Below, in pieces: positions 46,667 to 58,250 of a stretch of 64,000 nt of DNA (positions within the stretch are counted from its first letter, which is position 1; every line of letters starts with the position of its first letter). The translations under genes and the position numbers were made by a program. Source of the DNA: Taxillus chinensis (Eukaryota > Streptophyta > Magnoliopsida > Santalales > Loranthaceae); the NCBI GenBank assembly GCA_023512835.1, contig CM042087.1, positions 10,515,715 to 10,579,714 on the forward strand, given 5' to 3'. The notes beneath the pieces were generated by a model. The model was not told where the DNA came from and did not search any database. It saw only the letters and a program-made list of their open reading frames with translations.

Positions 46667-48199
46667 GTATTTTCCTACTCCCTATTTCATGCCATGAGGA
46701 CATAGCATATTTTAAGTGTGGTGTATTGGGGAGTCACTTGAGCCACTTGCTTGTCTTTTATGTTGTGTGATTGCATGTTTTATTTATGGTGTTTGTTCTT
46801 AGATTGTTTGTTAGTCATTTTAGTGTGATTTGTATGTGGAGAGGCATGGATACTAGGTATGCAATTTTGGCTTAAATTTTAATTTTTATGCCACATTAGT
46901 ATCATGTTGTGATAAGGTTGTTAAAGTAATTAAGGTGTGTTATGATTTGGTTTAAGCATGTCTTTACTTTTTGAATGATATCACCATGTTTTTGGAGTTG
47001 AAGTTATGTGTTAGCTGAGCATGACATGTTAGGATAACACTTAGTGACCCTTAGAGTTGAGTGGAAGAAAATCCAAAAGGAAAATGAGAAAATGAGAAAA
47101 ACCTCTTTCTAGCCCTTGAGTGACATTCATGGTTTATGGGTAATAGTTTGATTTGATGCTCCTCTCTACGTTTAACCATTGGTTATTTAATGGTAGGAGT
47201 TAAGTAAACATGATGATTACTTATTAGTGCTCAGTGTTTGGTGTATTGCTAGTGATACAAGGCCCATTTAAGTCACTTTGACTTTCTATGTATCCTAGTT
47301 TTTGTTCTGTTGTGTTGTAAATGTAGAAGGCTGTGATATAGAATGTGAAAAAGCCATCATTTAATTTGATAATGGGATATGAGACATCAATGAATTTCTG
47401 TCTCTCCTTATGTAGCAAAATGGCAAAGGGTTTGTATTAGAAAAATCAGTCTTATTTATGTGTTTTGTGAGTAAAAAAAAAGAGTGAATAATCCATCAAG
47501 GGAGAGCATAAAATGCAACCTTGTAAGGTTATTATTTCAAAAAAAAAAACACAAAGTTTTTCAGAATAAAAGTCATACTGGCTGAGTTGTGTTTATTTAG
47601 AGTGTTGAGCTCATTTCTTTGGCTCAAGGTGTGTTTTATCAGTCATTAGACTAGAGTGTGAGTTCATTGAGAATAGAATAGTGTGTGAGTTTTCAAACAA
47701 AGTAGAATAGAGAGTGTGTTTCCTTTGATGAGCATAATAGGGAACTCTCATGTTTGCTTGGCAAGTACTTAATTAATAACTAGTAGAGAATGTAGGAGGA
47801 GCTTTCCACCCATTGATTTTCTGTTAGGTATGGTACTTGGGCTTGTGTTGGGAGAAATGAGAGTTTATATTTGAGTGAGGCAGCTTTGTCCTAGGAGAGA
47901 ACTTTAAGGGAAATTAGGTGCTGTTTTATCATGGTATGCTTGCTAATGTCTGAATTTTTAGTGATGAGACTACATGGTTGTTAGACTTAGGGGTATGGAC
48001 ATGATTGAGCTAAATTATAATTCATTTGGTTACTTAAATTCACACTTCATCATGATAGAGTTGCATGCCTAGGAAACCATGACTCTCTTTGATTTTTATT
48101 TATCTTATTTTCATTCCAGTGTGACTGTATGTTTATTTTATTTTTCTATGTTTGTGTATTTTTGCTCGAGGACAAGCAATGGTTCAAGTGTGGTGTATT
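46667..48199 (+). other. G1 3' noncoding region
   Basis: No gene. Conserved with G2: GTAAGTATTTTCCTACTCCC right after the stop, an AATAATCCATCAAGGGAGAG block, and a small palindrome AACCTTGTAAGGTT (47517-47530) just before an A-rich tract. It ends ACAAGCAATGGTTCAAGTGTGGTGTATT ahead of the LTR. Confidence 0.6.
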
Positions 48200-49646
48200 T
48201 GATAACGTGCATTTATGCCGTTATTCTAGTGTATATTTAGGGTGTTAAAGAGCATGATTAAACCTTAATTTATCCATATTTCTTAGATATTTGCTCTAAC
48301 ACGCTAGGAAGACTACTTGGCCTATATATATGTGTTTTTGAGCTATTTTGGCAGGTTTTTAGGCAATTTCATCTTATGGACACCAGCCAAATCACTTCAT
48401 TTATCAAAGAAGGGACTCGTGGTAAAATGCGGCAGCCTGAGGAGGCAAAATAAGGGTGTACGCCATATGGACCCTTATGACGTGCAAGAATTTTATTGCA
48501 GCCCTGCCTTCTACACATTCCAAGGAAGCTTGGAGCAAAATTTCCGACCATTTGGAGGTGCACGTCATATGGCCATATGACGTGCAATATGCCGTGCAGC
48601 CAGATTTTTGCATCGATTGATTTGTTTTATTATTTTTAACACTTTTCTCTAAAGCACTTAGTCCAAATTATGCTTGGTTCGAGTTGTACTCAAGTTGGAA
48701 GAAAAATGGAAACTACTTATCAAAACTACGTCGTTTTGATAAGTGGCAACTACTGATGGCTAGGGCACTCATTGCACAGCAGTTTTCTCTATAAATAGAG
48801 GAGGCAGCAGCCCTTTTCGAGCAGACTTAGAGGGGGGGCACGTTTTTTAGAGAGAGAGAGAGAGAGAGAGAGGCTCACGTTTTTGGAGGCTAGGGTTCTG
48901 ATCCTGGAGCTGCCGATCCTAGGAGGTCTGACGGCTGATCCAAGAACATGTGTGAGTAGTTTCCTTTATCTAGGGGAGCAATGTGGCCCCCTATGTTGTC
49001 AAATGATTATTTGAATATTGGGTTTGTTTAATTAAGATTGCATGTTTTATGAATCTGTTCTTATCTTTTAATATTTGGCTGTACACCTGAGTTATCTTAG
49101 CCTTAGTCTGAGGCTGATCTTTGATTCATAACATATTTGCGATTGGTGTGACCATTATCCTGTCATGAGTATGATAATTAGGCTTTGCATGTTGATGTCA
49201 TGATGACCATTCAGGCAGACAGCACTTAGAAGGGCTGGCAATGACCAATTGCAGTACCTTGGTTTTGTTATAGCATGTTATCAATTAAATAATCTCAAGA
49301 ACCTTAAAATCAGTAGAAACAACTTAGGGAGGTGAAGTTGTGAGCCTAGATACCTTTAATCCTTGAATCTTAATCCTAAAATTAATTTGGTTTCTTTGTT
49401 TATTCAGAAAACCAAATAAAAATTAGATCTTTAGTTTAAAAAAGAAAACTTTTTGCCAAGACATTTTATAGAACAAGAGTAATTGGGTGTTTTGATTTGA
49501 GAACTAGAGAACTAGGCTAATCCCTGTGGGTTCGACCCCTTATTTACTGCTATTCTGTTAGTATAAACAGAGGGAAATAATTATCTTGAAGAGAGATTTT
49601 ACGACATTAGCTTACTCTTTTAGGGAGGCTAAAAATATGTCTGTTA
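48200..49646 (+). repeat. G1 3' LTR (1447 bp)
   Basis: Matches the 5' LTR, with an about 80-bp deletion near 48932 and scattered substitutions. It holds a perfect 28-bp palindrome (48559-48586), the TTATCAAAAC...GTTTTGATAA module (48712-48745) and a TATA box (about 48789). The last bases read CTGTTA rather than CTGTCA, so the terminal CA has mutated or the border is slightly eroded. Confidence 0.87.
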
Positions 49647-50889
49647 ACAACAACTGCTCGAGACGGCACACGCTTACTGTACAAACCCTAGCTGAAGATA
49701 TCGCTAAGTGCGTATGCTCTGGGTTTTAAGTATGTCTTGAAGGCGGGTGCCTCGTAGGTTTGACGACTCCAAGGTTTCGGTTAGAGCCCGCTGAGGTTGC
49801 GGAAGTTTACTTCAAGCTTTATAGTGTTGGTATCTGTGAGTCTACAACTTATATATCTCCGAGTCTTCGAGGCTAGAGTTCGAGTTAGATTAAGTCAGTT
49901 GTGTCATGCTATTAATTAACCATTTGCGACTCTGCGAGTCTACGACTCTACGAGTCCGTGACTGTCCTAATGGCTTTTAGAGTGACTTCTTCAAAGTGTG
50001 CTTAATCTACCCGTTATTACAGCTGCGAGTCTTCGACCCTAGCTCTGCGGATCTATGACCCTCAGGTTTCTCAGTTTATTTTACTTGACTAAGAGGTTCT
50101 TTGACTCTGCGAGTATTCGACCTTGAAACTCTTCGACTCTATGAGTCTTAGTCTTTGCATTTCTTCCTTAGTCTTTCGCGGTTGTGTGTGCACTGAGTTT
50201 CCATTTCTACGAGTTTTTGACTTTAAGGCTACGACCCTTCAGCTGTAACTCTCTACCTATATGATCTTCGAGTCTGTGATATGTCTAACAAGTTCTTTAA
50301 CATACTTGTATCCCTTGAGTCTACGACTCTATGAGCCTTGAGTTTACGACTCCATGATTCTCGAGTTATAGATTCATTTAATTTGGTCAGTCTTTTTGGA
50401 TTTGACTCTTTGACCTTCGACCTACGAGTCTACGAGTCCTATTTTCTTAACATTGTTTTAAGGCTGCGACTCTACGACCCTTGAGTTTACTAGTCTAGCG
50501 GTACTTTAAGTTCTGTTAAGTGACATGAGCGCTCTAGGAACTCTACAGTTCTACAAGCTTCAAGTCTTCGAATTATTTAAGTTTCGTTACTGTTCTTTTA
50601 TTCTTCGACTCTACGGGTCTCTGAATTGAATCGTCGCTTACAGTAATGCTCTCTTTTTCGTACGGCGACTCTACGACCTTCGACCTGGGATCTACAAGTC
50701 GCAGTGTGTTCTGTCACAAATATGCTTTGAGTCTCCAGACCCTACGAGTCTATGAGCCTCTCGCCAATATGTCATGTGACAGTTTTACTTCTATGAACTA
50801 TGACTCTTCGACCCTACGACCTTCGGATCTTCGAGTCTCAAGACTTAGACTATATTTTGGCAGCTTCATCAAATCCTATATTTCCAACA
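49647..50889 (-). repeat. Copia B 3' LTR, proximal segment with GACTCTACGAGTC-type repeats
   Basis: The LTR starts on the minus strand TGTTGGAAATATAGG at 50889, next to PPT GGGGGAGAT. The segment is filled with short, irregular, self-complementary repeats of the type CGAGTCTACGACTC (about 49750-50850). It ends at the G1 LTR. With 22064-22763 it forms an LTR of about 1.9 kb. No credible gene is present; frames here come from the repeats. Confidence 0.72.
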
Positions 50890-50898
50890 ATCTCCCCC
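50890..50898 (-). other. Polypurine tract of copia B
   Basis: Minus strand GGGGGAGAT directly before the LTR start TGTTGG. Confidence 0.85.
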
Positions 50899-51257
50899 TA
50901 TTTAATGTAAGTTGACAATGATTGAACCATAACGTCTGAGACTACGAGTTTGATGGCCGTTTTAAATTAGCCGAATATCTTTGGTCCCCCTAAAAGGTAC
51001 ACTCCTCTGCGTAGCTGCCTCCGGTCAAAGACAACTCCCCCTACGATTTTGCTCCTCTCCCTGAGCTGCGATATACTCCCCCTTTCTGGGGTGAGGAACA
51101 AGCACCAAAACAAAAAGCTCATGGGAGCAGTGCAATAAATCACAGAACGACAGGCAGCAAAACAAAGACATACATAAACGGTAACTGAATTAAAGAAAGT
51201 ACACAGAGGACATAGAAAGAGGAAGAGTAATGTACAGAGAAATATAGTACAAGACAG

Positions 51258-54200
51258 TTACGGTTTAAAGTCAGAATATTTTACACTTTGTGTAAACAGA
51301 AAGATAGCAGTTTGCTCACGCAGGAGTTGAGCAGTAGTCAGATGTTGCGAGGCGGCTCGACTACTCACACGATCAAATTCAGGCATGAGGGCAGGGAAGC
51401 CAGTGGCGGTCAGGATGAGAATGTAGTGGCATACATAGAAACCACAGTTATGAGCATCATCCTGAGCAGGAACGCCTTGCTTGACTCGAGTAATTTCCAT
51501 TGGTTTTGAAAGATGATAGCCACCACACCCATGCGAATATCCCTGCATGACACCAGTGAGGGTGCGATTGAATTCATGAAGTTGTTCCCGCAAATGGATT
51601 GGTAGAGTAGTAGGCTTGGAGTCAAAGATGACGATTCGCTGGTTCTTGAAGTCAATATCGAGAAGAAACCAGTGCAGGGATGTTGACAAATAGGGGATGA
51701 GCACATGGTCGACCTCATTCCATGGGCGGAAGGAGTTCTAGTATCAGTGACCCTGGATAAACTCGATCATTGAAGCGTCATCAATGAGCTGAGCCTGCAT
51801 GATCGGTAAACAGAGCTCCACACGTGTATCGCGTCGAATATGGAGAGGAAGCTTCTCCAGATATGACTTTTGTGCAAAGATAAACTGTATCATCTCAAGA
51901 TTATCCATTTCTTCACCGTCATGTAGTAATCGACACAGGTCAGGTCCGGTGAAAAATGCTTCGTAGCCACAAGTCCGCGCGGTGGTATCCCCAGCTACAT
52001 AGCTATTGAAAGCCGCAAAATCAGCTGAGCTGGCTCCTGTTGTCACAGTGCGCGATGGTTCCATCGGTGTATTGGTGGTAGTAGCGGCTGGTTTAGTAGG
52101 GGAAGCAGGCATGGTATACTCAGCTGTGCTTGGATGGGTCGTTGAGGGACCAGGCTGAGTAGAGGTTGATGTTTGGCCCGGAGCAGCCGGATGCTTCTTC
52201 ATGTGCGTTCCAATGGGCACATCATCATCATCAGAATCAGTAATGACAGTGGCTCTGTGTGCACGCTTTCGCCCACGAGCATAGATAGCTTCCGGTCATG
52301 GTTGTGGAGGAGGAGAGGGTTGAGGTGAAGTAGGGTGAGGTGCTGGAGGACTGGGAGCAGGACTGGTTAAGGGTGTAGGGTCATCAATGGGAACCGGCTC
52401 AGGTCTGTCCTTAGAGGTCTTTTGAGGTGGCGTCATGGTGAGACTGATCTCTCCCTGATCCAGTCGGCTGCAGGCTTCAAAGATAGGACCCATAGTTTTA
52501 AGAAATCCCTCATGCTGATTCATGTATGCCTCCTTTATGTCTTCACTGTGGTTCTCAAGGCATTGAAAACCTTCAGTGTTTACTCTAATGAGGGATTCCA
52601 GTTTAGTATTGACCCTTTCTAACTCAAAGTCAGAAAGTTCAACTTCATTTCTGAGCTTCTCCATTCCCTCCTCCACTGTAGAGAATCGTCCCTCGACTGC
52701 TTGAATGGTAGGTGTGAAATTCAACAATCCCAAAGTGGTCAGTTTTTCCAAAACCTTGTCAGCAATTGGGTCCACTTCCTCAGCAGTCAAGGTGCGTGAT
52801 TGAGAGGTAGAAGCCAATGGAATGGCTGATGGGATGTGGAAGGTTAAGTCCTCATTCCTCTGAGTGACCACCTGATGAGTTGCCGGTCCAAGTGGAGTGG
52901 TCATCTCAGGTGCTTTTACATGCTCAGAAGCATGTTGTACTTCCTCTACATCCGAGTCACTTACTGCTTCAACAGTAGGTGCCTCCTCCTCTTCCTCAGG
53001 AATCTTATCCATCTCAGCACCTTGGGGATTTAATGTGTCAAGAGTGTCACCCATGATAAGAGATGGGGCAACCATCGAAATTATTTCTATAGGGTCTCTT
53101 CTTACAAGACCTTGATCCAGAAGCCAACTAATCAAATGTTCTCTGTCCACCATCTGCTTCCCGAAGGCTTTCCATGCCTTTCTCAATTCATCGGGGGTCA
53201 TATGAGCCTTACCATACTCAATATAAAAGTCTTCTAATTCAGACTCCCCAAGAGAGCTTAATAAAACAGGTGTTGTACCCCTACCTTTTGGGATATCCTG
53301 TACCGGTGACTGCCCTCCAACTGCAGGCTCTCTTACTTCTGCAGTATCACTGGGTCTTTCAACAGGCTGAGCTTCCTTTGGTGTAGGTTCTGTGGGGACA
53401 CAGGTTCGGACAATGTTCTCCACCACTTTAGCTATATGGACCGTTGCAGCAGATGCAGAAGATACTCGAGAGGTCTGAGGACCAAGAGCTGCTTGACTTG
53501 GTCTTGGAACTGGGGCTCATACAGAACTTGCAGTGTCCTCAGCTAGGCTTCTCAAACTCGACTCGGGCCATTTCATAGGCTTGATCTCCAGCCTACCATC
53601 CTCGTAGATGCTCTTGAAAATAAACTTGGTAGGCAATTTCATCGTGGGTCAATGGTTGAATACCTCAGGGTGAAGGAACCTTAGGATTTTGGTGAGAACT
53701 AGTCCAAAGTGTCCCTTCTTGCTTTTGATCATGTGGTGTAGTTGAGTTCCGCAATCTAATTTTCTTCCTTGTAGTACAATACACATGATCTTCATCTGCT
53801 CATGACTTGCAGAGTCATGAGTAGTTTTCTTGCACATCAAGCAGCCTTGTCCAGGTGACAATGAGAGTCGCCAGGTCCGACCGGAGAACCCAATTTTCAG
53901 GGCTCCCCAACCTTGCTTTCCAGGGTTGGAATACCCCAGAAAAGACTTACACTCTTCTCTAGATAGACTGGGAAGAGGTTCAAAGATACCTTTAGGAAGT
54001 GAAAATGCATTTCGGAGCGTTTCAGCCAAGATTCGAATCTCCACTCCTTGCACTGTTCCTATCAGGTCGTCTCCAGAGATCGCCAAAGTCTCGTGAAACT
54101 CCGAGATGTCTTCCACCAGTATTTCCTCCATCCCTGTACATACGGATGCAATTCCTGATTCATCGAGACGATTTCTGAACTCGCCCAACCAGCTGACCTT

Positions 54201-54266
54201 TGCGTCGCCTATGGTTTCCCAGTCAACTACGAAGCCCGGGATAATGTCTCCTAATCCTTCTGCCAT
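51258..54266 (-). pseudogene. Copia B accessory gene: plant-transposon-protein domain plus Ulp1-like C48 protease, 1003-codon frame
   Basis: One frame from ATG 54266 (MAEGLGDIIPGFVVDWE, chosen because A and C start alike) to the stop at 51258. It is interrupted only by in-frame stops (53649, about 53517, 52296, 51744, 51738). Residues 1-206: N-terminal domain with EFHETLAISGDDLIG, GVEIRILAETLRNAFSLP. Middle: acidic/Pro-rich, with a probable coiled coil near residues 500-610 and basic ARGRKRAHR near 662. C-terminal from about 745: an Ulp1-like fold with DLCRLLHDGEEMDNLEMIQFI, then His865 (LHW), Asp882 (IFDS), Gln935 and Cys941 (NCGFYVC). Spacings 17 and 6 are as I recall for Ulp1. It lies between pol and the 3' LTR where SIRE elements carry env-like genes. 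No signal peptide or membrane segment is seen. Confidence 0.78.
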
Positions 54267-54325
54267 CGATGAGCTGGGTCCGAAGGTAGTCAAAGGAGAG
54301 AGAAAGAGAGAGAGAACGAGACTCA

Positions 54326-54354
54326 AAGAGAGAGAGAGAGAGAGAGAGAGAGGG
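54326..54354. repeat. (AG)n microsatellite
   Basis: Pure AG run just upstream of the copia B accessory gene. It extends the open frame artificially with Ser-Leu repeats. Confidence 0.9.
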
Positions 54355-54359
54355 AGCAC

Positions 54360-56099
54360 TTAGGGTTAGGGTTTGAGTGTGACCATGAAGAACGTACCTC
54401 TGGGCTCCGTCTCTATCAGTGACTTATATATAAGGTGAGAAGCGTACCGTAGAAGTCACACAATTTGTCAAGTCGTCTTTAGGTCCGCGTCCTTTTCTCT
54501 GACCCATCTCTTTATCTTTCGGATCCACCCAATGGAAGATTCAAGCAATAGGTACACGTCACCCCTTATGTCGGTGTATTTTGAATTTTAAGTGCACAGT
54601 GACGTGCTGACGTGTCTTCGATGCTTGAGCAATGAGGAAACTGAATCTGTCTCGCTTCGACCCTTTGGAACTGCAACTCTACGAAGCTGCATTTAAGCTG
54701 AGTCTACGACTCTCCGAGCTTCGAGGCTTTGAAATAGTGTCTTCGAGGTAGCAGTTCTTTGATGCTGTTAGCTTTGTGGTCGACTACGGATTCAGCGACA
54801 AAGGTGGATTTCTCTGGAATTTTTCAACACTTATCAACACGAAAGTGACACATGATATTTCACATAAAACCATACATGATGAACAGTGCTGTAAGCGGAG
54901 TGAAGATTACATGCTCAGAACTCGAATTCTTTCAACCGTAATACCTGGTTTACATGTACAACTACTATACAACGATCATTTACATTCCCATAAAGCTTAG
55001 AAACTACTAAGTGCATCATCACATACTTCTTTATGCAAGACATTTATCACAATGTTAACATAGCATCTAGTAAACCATGGTTAGTCTAATGCAACAACCC
55101 AATCATGAATTCAGTAGTCTCCTTACATATTTAGCAAAACTCACTCAGCGGAGGCCTCACCTTCTCACTCTCGGATCAGCATGTGAGATTGATTTAGGAA
55201 CTAGGAATGCACTGTTTGGTATACTCATAGTCAACCAAATCTTACCACAAACCCTAATCCAACAATGATTTTCAGTTCAACATAGATGATGACAGACAAG
55301 ATTGTCCTATTGAGAATTAGAACACACTTTGTCAATGTCTAACTTTCAACACAGTACATGTAGAGAGTTTGGAGCTTAATCATTCATATTGTCTGTGTGA
55401 GCTGCCCCCTTTTCTTTGTAGATCACGCATTTTCAGTGCTAATTTATGAACCTTTTCATTTGGGCAGAGCTTAACACAATTTTCTTTTGGATATCAGATG
55501 ATCAACAGTTTGGATTCCAATTATTACTCTAAAAGAGATACAGCTGAGGGTAGTAGTGAGGACTCCCCCTAAGATAGGCAATTGATTTTAATATTTTCTT
55601 TTTGCCTTTTTCACCTTGCCTTTTCCCATTGAAAGGTATCTGCTCTTTTTGAGTAATAGGCTTTTTATGACTCTCAAGTTCTACATTCTCAATCATCCTT
55701 AGAGCATTAAATCATTGAGGATCCTTTCCGTGCAAGCCAACAGTACCATGAGATATTACAGTTCCTGCTAGTTAATGAGTGCAATTCTACACAAGTGATA
55801 TTCACTCATAATGAAAACAACAGATAATGGGAATATCATATAATTGAAGTATGATGGAAATTGCACTCCCTTCACTCTAGACTTGAAGATTCATGACAGG
55901 TTGTTCAAAAGACTTATACCAGGTTCAGGTGTAGCATGTTTCATCCATGTGATTTCTCAATGGCACACAGTAAAAATGTATGAATCACACTTAGGCATTG
56001 CTAATATTCATGGAGAGATAAACAATCGTTAATAGTGTCACACCTATGTTCATGCTTAGGTATTGAAGTTGACTTGAAACACAAGACATGCAATAAGCA
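54360..56099 (-). other. Copia B spacer between pol and accessory gene
   Basis: No gene is recognised. It includes a possible TATA-like TATATATAA near 54426 and a purine tract GGGGGAGT (minus strand) near 55565. By analogy with copia A and C it is the long noncoding spacer. Confidence 0.5.
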
Positions 56100-57560
56100 T
56101 TATAAAGTTAAGTCTAACATGCCAAGTTTTGTCAGAAGTTCATTGAACCTGGTTTCGTGCAGAGGTGAATATGTCGGCAAGCTGGTCATCAGTGGATATA
56201 TACTCAAGGGAAATGTCCTTCTTCAGCACATGGTCACGTATGAAGTGATGTCTGACCTCGATGTGCTTGGTTTTGGGATGCATGACAGGATTATTGGAAA
56301 TTGTAATGGCACTTGTGTTGTCACAGTATAGTGGCACCGCCTTCAGGTTAAATCCATAGTCTGAAAGTTGACTGGCCATCCAAAGCAATTGAGCACAGTA
56401 ACTTCCTGTAGCAATATATTCCACTTCAGCTATTGAGGTTGAAAATGAATTCTGTTTCTTACTGAACCAGGATACAAGTCTATTGCCAAGCAATTGGCAT
56501 GTTCCACTTGTGCTCTTCCTATCAATCCTGCAACCAGCAAAGTTTGCATCTGAAAAGCCTCTCAGGTTGAATTCAGACTCCTTTGGGTACCAAAGTCCCA
56601 AATTTTCAGTTCCCTTGAGATACCGCATAATCCTTTTGACATGAGACATATGAGACTCCTTGGGATTTGCTTGGTATCTTGCACAGATGAATGTTGCGAA
56701 CATTATATCAGGTCTGCTTACTGTGAGATACAACAAGGATCTAATCATGCTTCTGTATTCAGTGATATCCACTTCTTTGCCTACTTCATCTATATCCAAT
56801 TTGGCGCTTGTAGGAATGGGCATTTTCATGTGAGTCACATCAGTCATCTTGAATTTCTTTAGAATCTCCTTAGTGTATTTAGTTTGACTGATAAAGATCC
56901 CATCCTTCAACTGCTTGACCTCCAACCCAAGAAAGAATGAAAGTTCTCCCATCATACTCATTTCATACTCATTTTTCATCAAATGGGAGAATTCTTTACA
57001 CTGCTTTTTGTTCCTTGATCCGAAGATGATGTCATCAACATAAATCTGAACAATCAAGGGTGATCCTTTTCCTTCCTTGACAAATAGAGTGGGGTCAATT
57101 TTGCCTTTTTTGAACTTGTTTTTGATCAGAAACTCTGACAATGTTTCATACCAAGCTTTGGGAGCTTGTTTTAGTCTGTATAGAGCCTTCTTCAGTTTGT
57201 ACACTTTGTGTTCTTCGTTTGGCTCTAGAAATCCAGGGGGTTGTTTAACATAGACTTCTTCTTGGAGGTCTCTGTTAAGGAATGCACTCTTGACATCCAT
57301 TTGATAAACTTTGAAGTCCTTGAATGCTGCATATGCCAAAAACATGCGGATAACCTTTAATCTAGCAACTGGTGCAAAGGTTTCATTATAATCAATTCCT
57401 TCTTCTTGTCTGTACCCTTTTGCCACTAGTCTGGCCTTGTTTCTGATTACAACCCCATCAACATCAAGTTTATTTCTAAAGATCCATTTCACGCCAATGA
57501 CTTGTTGTGATCTAGGCCGATTAACCAACTCCCATACTTTCTATCTCTTGAACTGATTAA
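56100..57560 (-). pseudogene. Copia B reverse transcriptase and RNase H (RVT_2 type)
   Basis: A 462-codon open stretch (57528-56140). RT motifs: [65 protein letters not shown] and the active site [10 protein letters not shown] (about 57035). RNase [38 protein letters not shown] and [18 protein letters not shown]. After ADIFT a 1-nt frameshift displaces the final PLHETRF...LLTKLGMLDL to another frame ending near 56103. Sequence style fits SIRE/Maximus copia. The N-terminal linker to integrase (57846-57530) has several frame changes. Confidence 0.9.
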
Positions 57561-57845
57561 GCTCTTCTTGCATTGCATCAATCCAATAGTGATCCTGAAT
57601 TGCATCATCAATTGCTTTTGGCTCCACTTGTCATAACAAACAAATGTATAGATTCTCATGAAGTGTGGCAGCCCTTGTTTTGACTCGAGCATCAGGATCT
57701 CCTATTATTAGTTCAGGTGGGTGATCTTTTAACCTTCTCCTCGCCTTTGGAAGATCTTCTCTTTTTTCATGTTGAATGCCCAACTTCTCTATGTCAGACT
57801 CGGGCTGGTGGAGATGCCAGCGACTGAACAGGTTGAATGTCAAGG

Positions 57846-58250
57846 TCATGATCTTCTATTGATTTTTGATTCTGCAACAACCGGTTCAGTTCTTTGGTCT
57901 TCAGGTTTAGGTCTATCTACCACTGGTTCAGTTGTTGTCGGATTATCTGTGTCTTGGTCTTCTATTATGATGGTATCCTGCACTTCATTTACATTTTGGT
58001 CTCCTTTCTGCATACCATGGTTAGTCTCATCAAATGAAACATGAATGGACTCTTCAATAGTTTTAGTCCTTCTATTAAACACAAGATAAGCTTTGCTAGT
58101 CATGGAGTATCCAACAACATACCCATCATTTGACTTGGCATCAAACTTATTCAAGTAGTCCTTGCCATTGTTCAGAATATAGCAAGTACACCCGAAGATT
58201 CTTAGGTGACCAATGCTTGGTCTCCTTCCCTTCCATAATTCATAGGGTGT
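57846..58250 (-). pseudogene. Copia B integrase C-terminal fragment
   Basis: Begins at 58250 with TPYELWKGRRPSIGHLRIFGC, the conserved post-core region of copia integrase, and continues YVVGYSMTSKAYLVFNRRTK, then an acidic linker. It is cut upstream by the LTR end of copia C, so zinc-binding and catalytic regions are outside the window. Confidence 0.83.

Larger units (their letters stand above)
22764..49646 (+). mobile_element. G1: Athila-like Ty3/gypsy retrotransposon with accessory gene, split by G2
   Basis: Order on the + strand: 5' LTR 22764-24274, PBS 24278-24295, gag-protease-RT start 24493-27391, G2 insertion 27392-41052, rest of RT, RNase H and integrase to 43563, internal promoter-like region, accessory gene 44390-46666, 3' noncoding region and 3' LTR 48200-49646. 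Without G2 it is about 13.2 kb. It sits inside the copia B LTR. The 5-bp flanks (ACTCC left, ACAAC right) match poorly, so the target duplication is uncertain. Confidence 0.87.
49647..58250 (-). mobile_element. Copia B: SIRE-like Ty1/copia retrotransposon, 3' part (continues at 22064-22763)
   Basis: On the minus strand: integrase C-terminus (58250-57846), RT/RNase H (57560-56100), spacer, accessory gene (54266-51258), PPT (50898-50890) and 3' LTR (50889-49647 plus 22763-22064, split by G1). Integrase is cut at 58250 by copia C. The outer LTR end lies in E1 pol. Confidence 0.83.

Noticed and set aside
49750..50915. Frames in the copia B LTR (for example 50646-50915)
   Set aside because: Created by the GACTCTACGAGTC repeat composition. 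No domain and no relatives in copia A or C.
51258..54266. Accessory gene as a classical envelope gene
   Set aside because: No signal peptide, transmembrane segment or fusion-like region was seen, and motifs point to a cysteine-protease fold instead.
54266..54359. Upstream extension of the copia B accessory frame (Leu-Ser rich start), possibly a signal peptide
   Set aside because: It is encoded by the AG microsatellite. Copia A and C start at the position of the internal MAEGL-type methionine.
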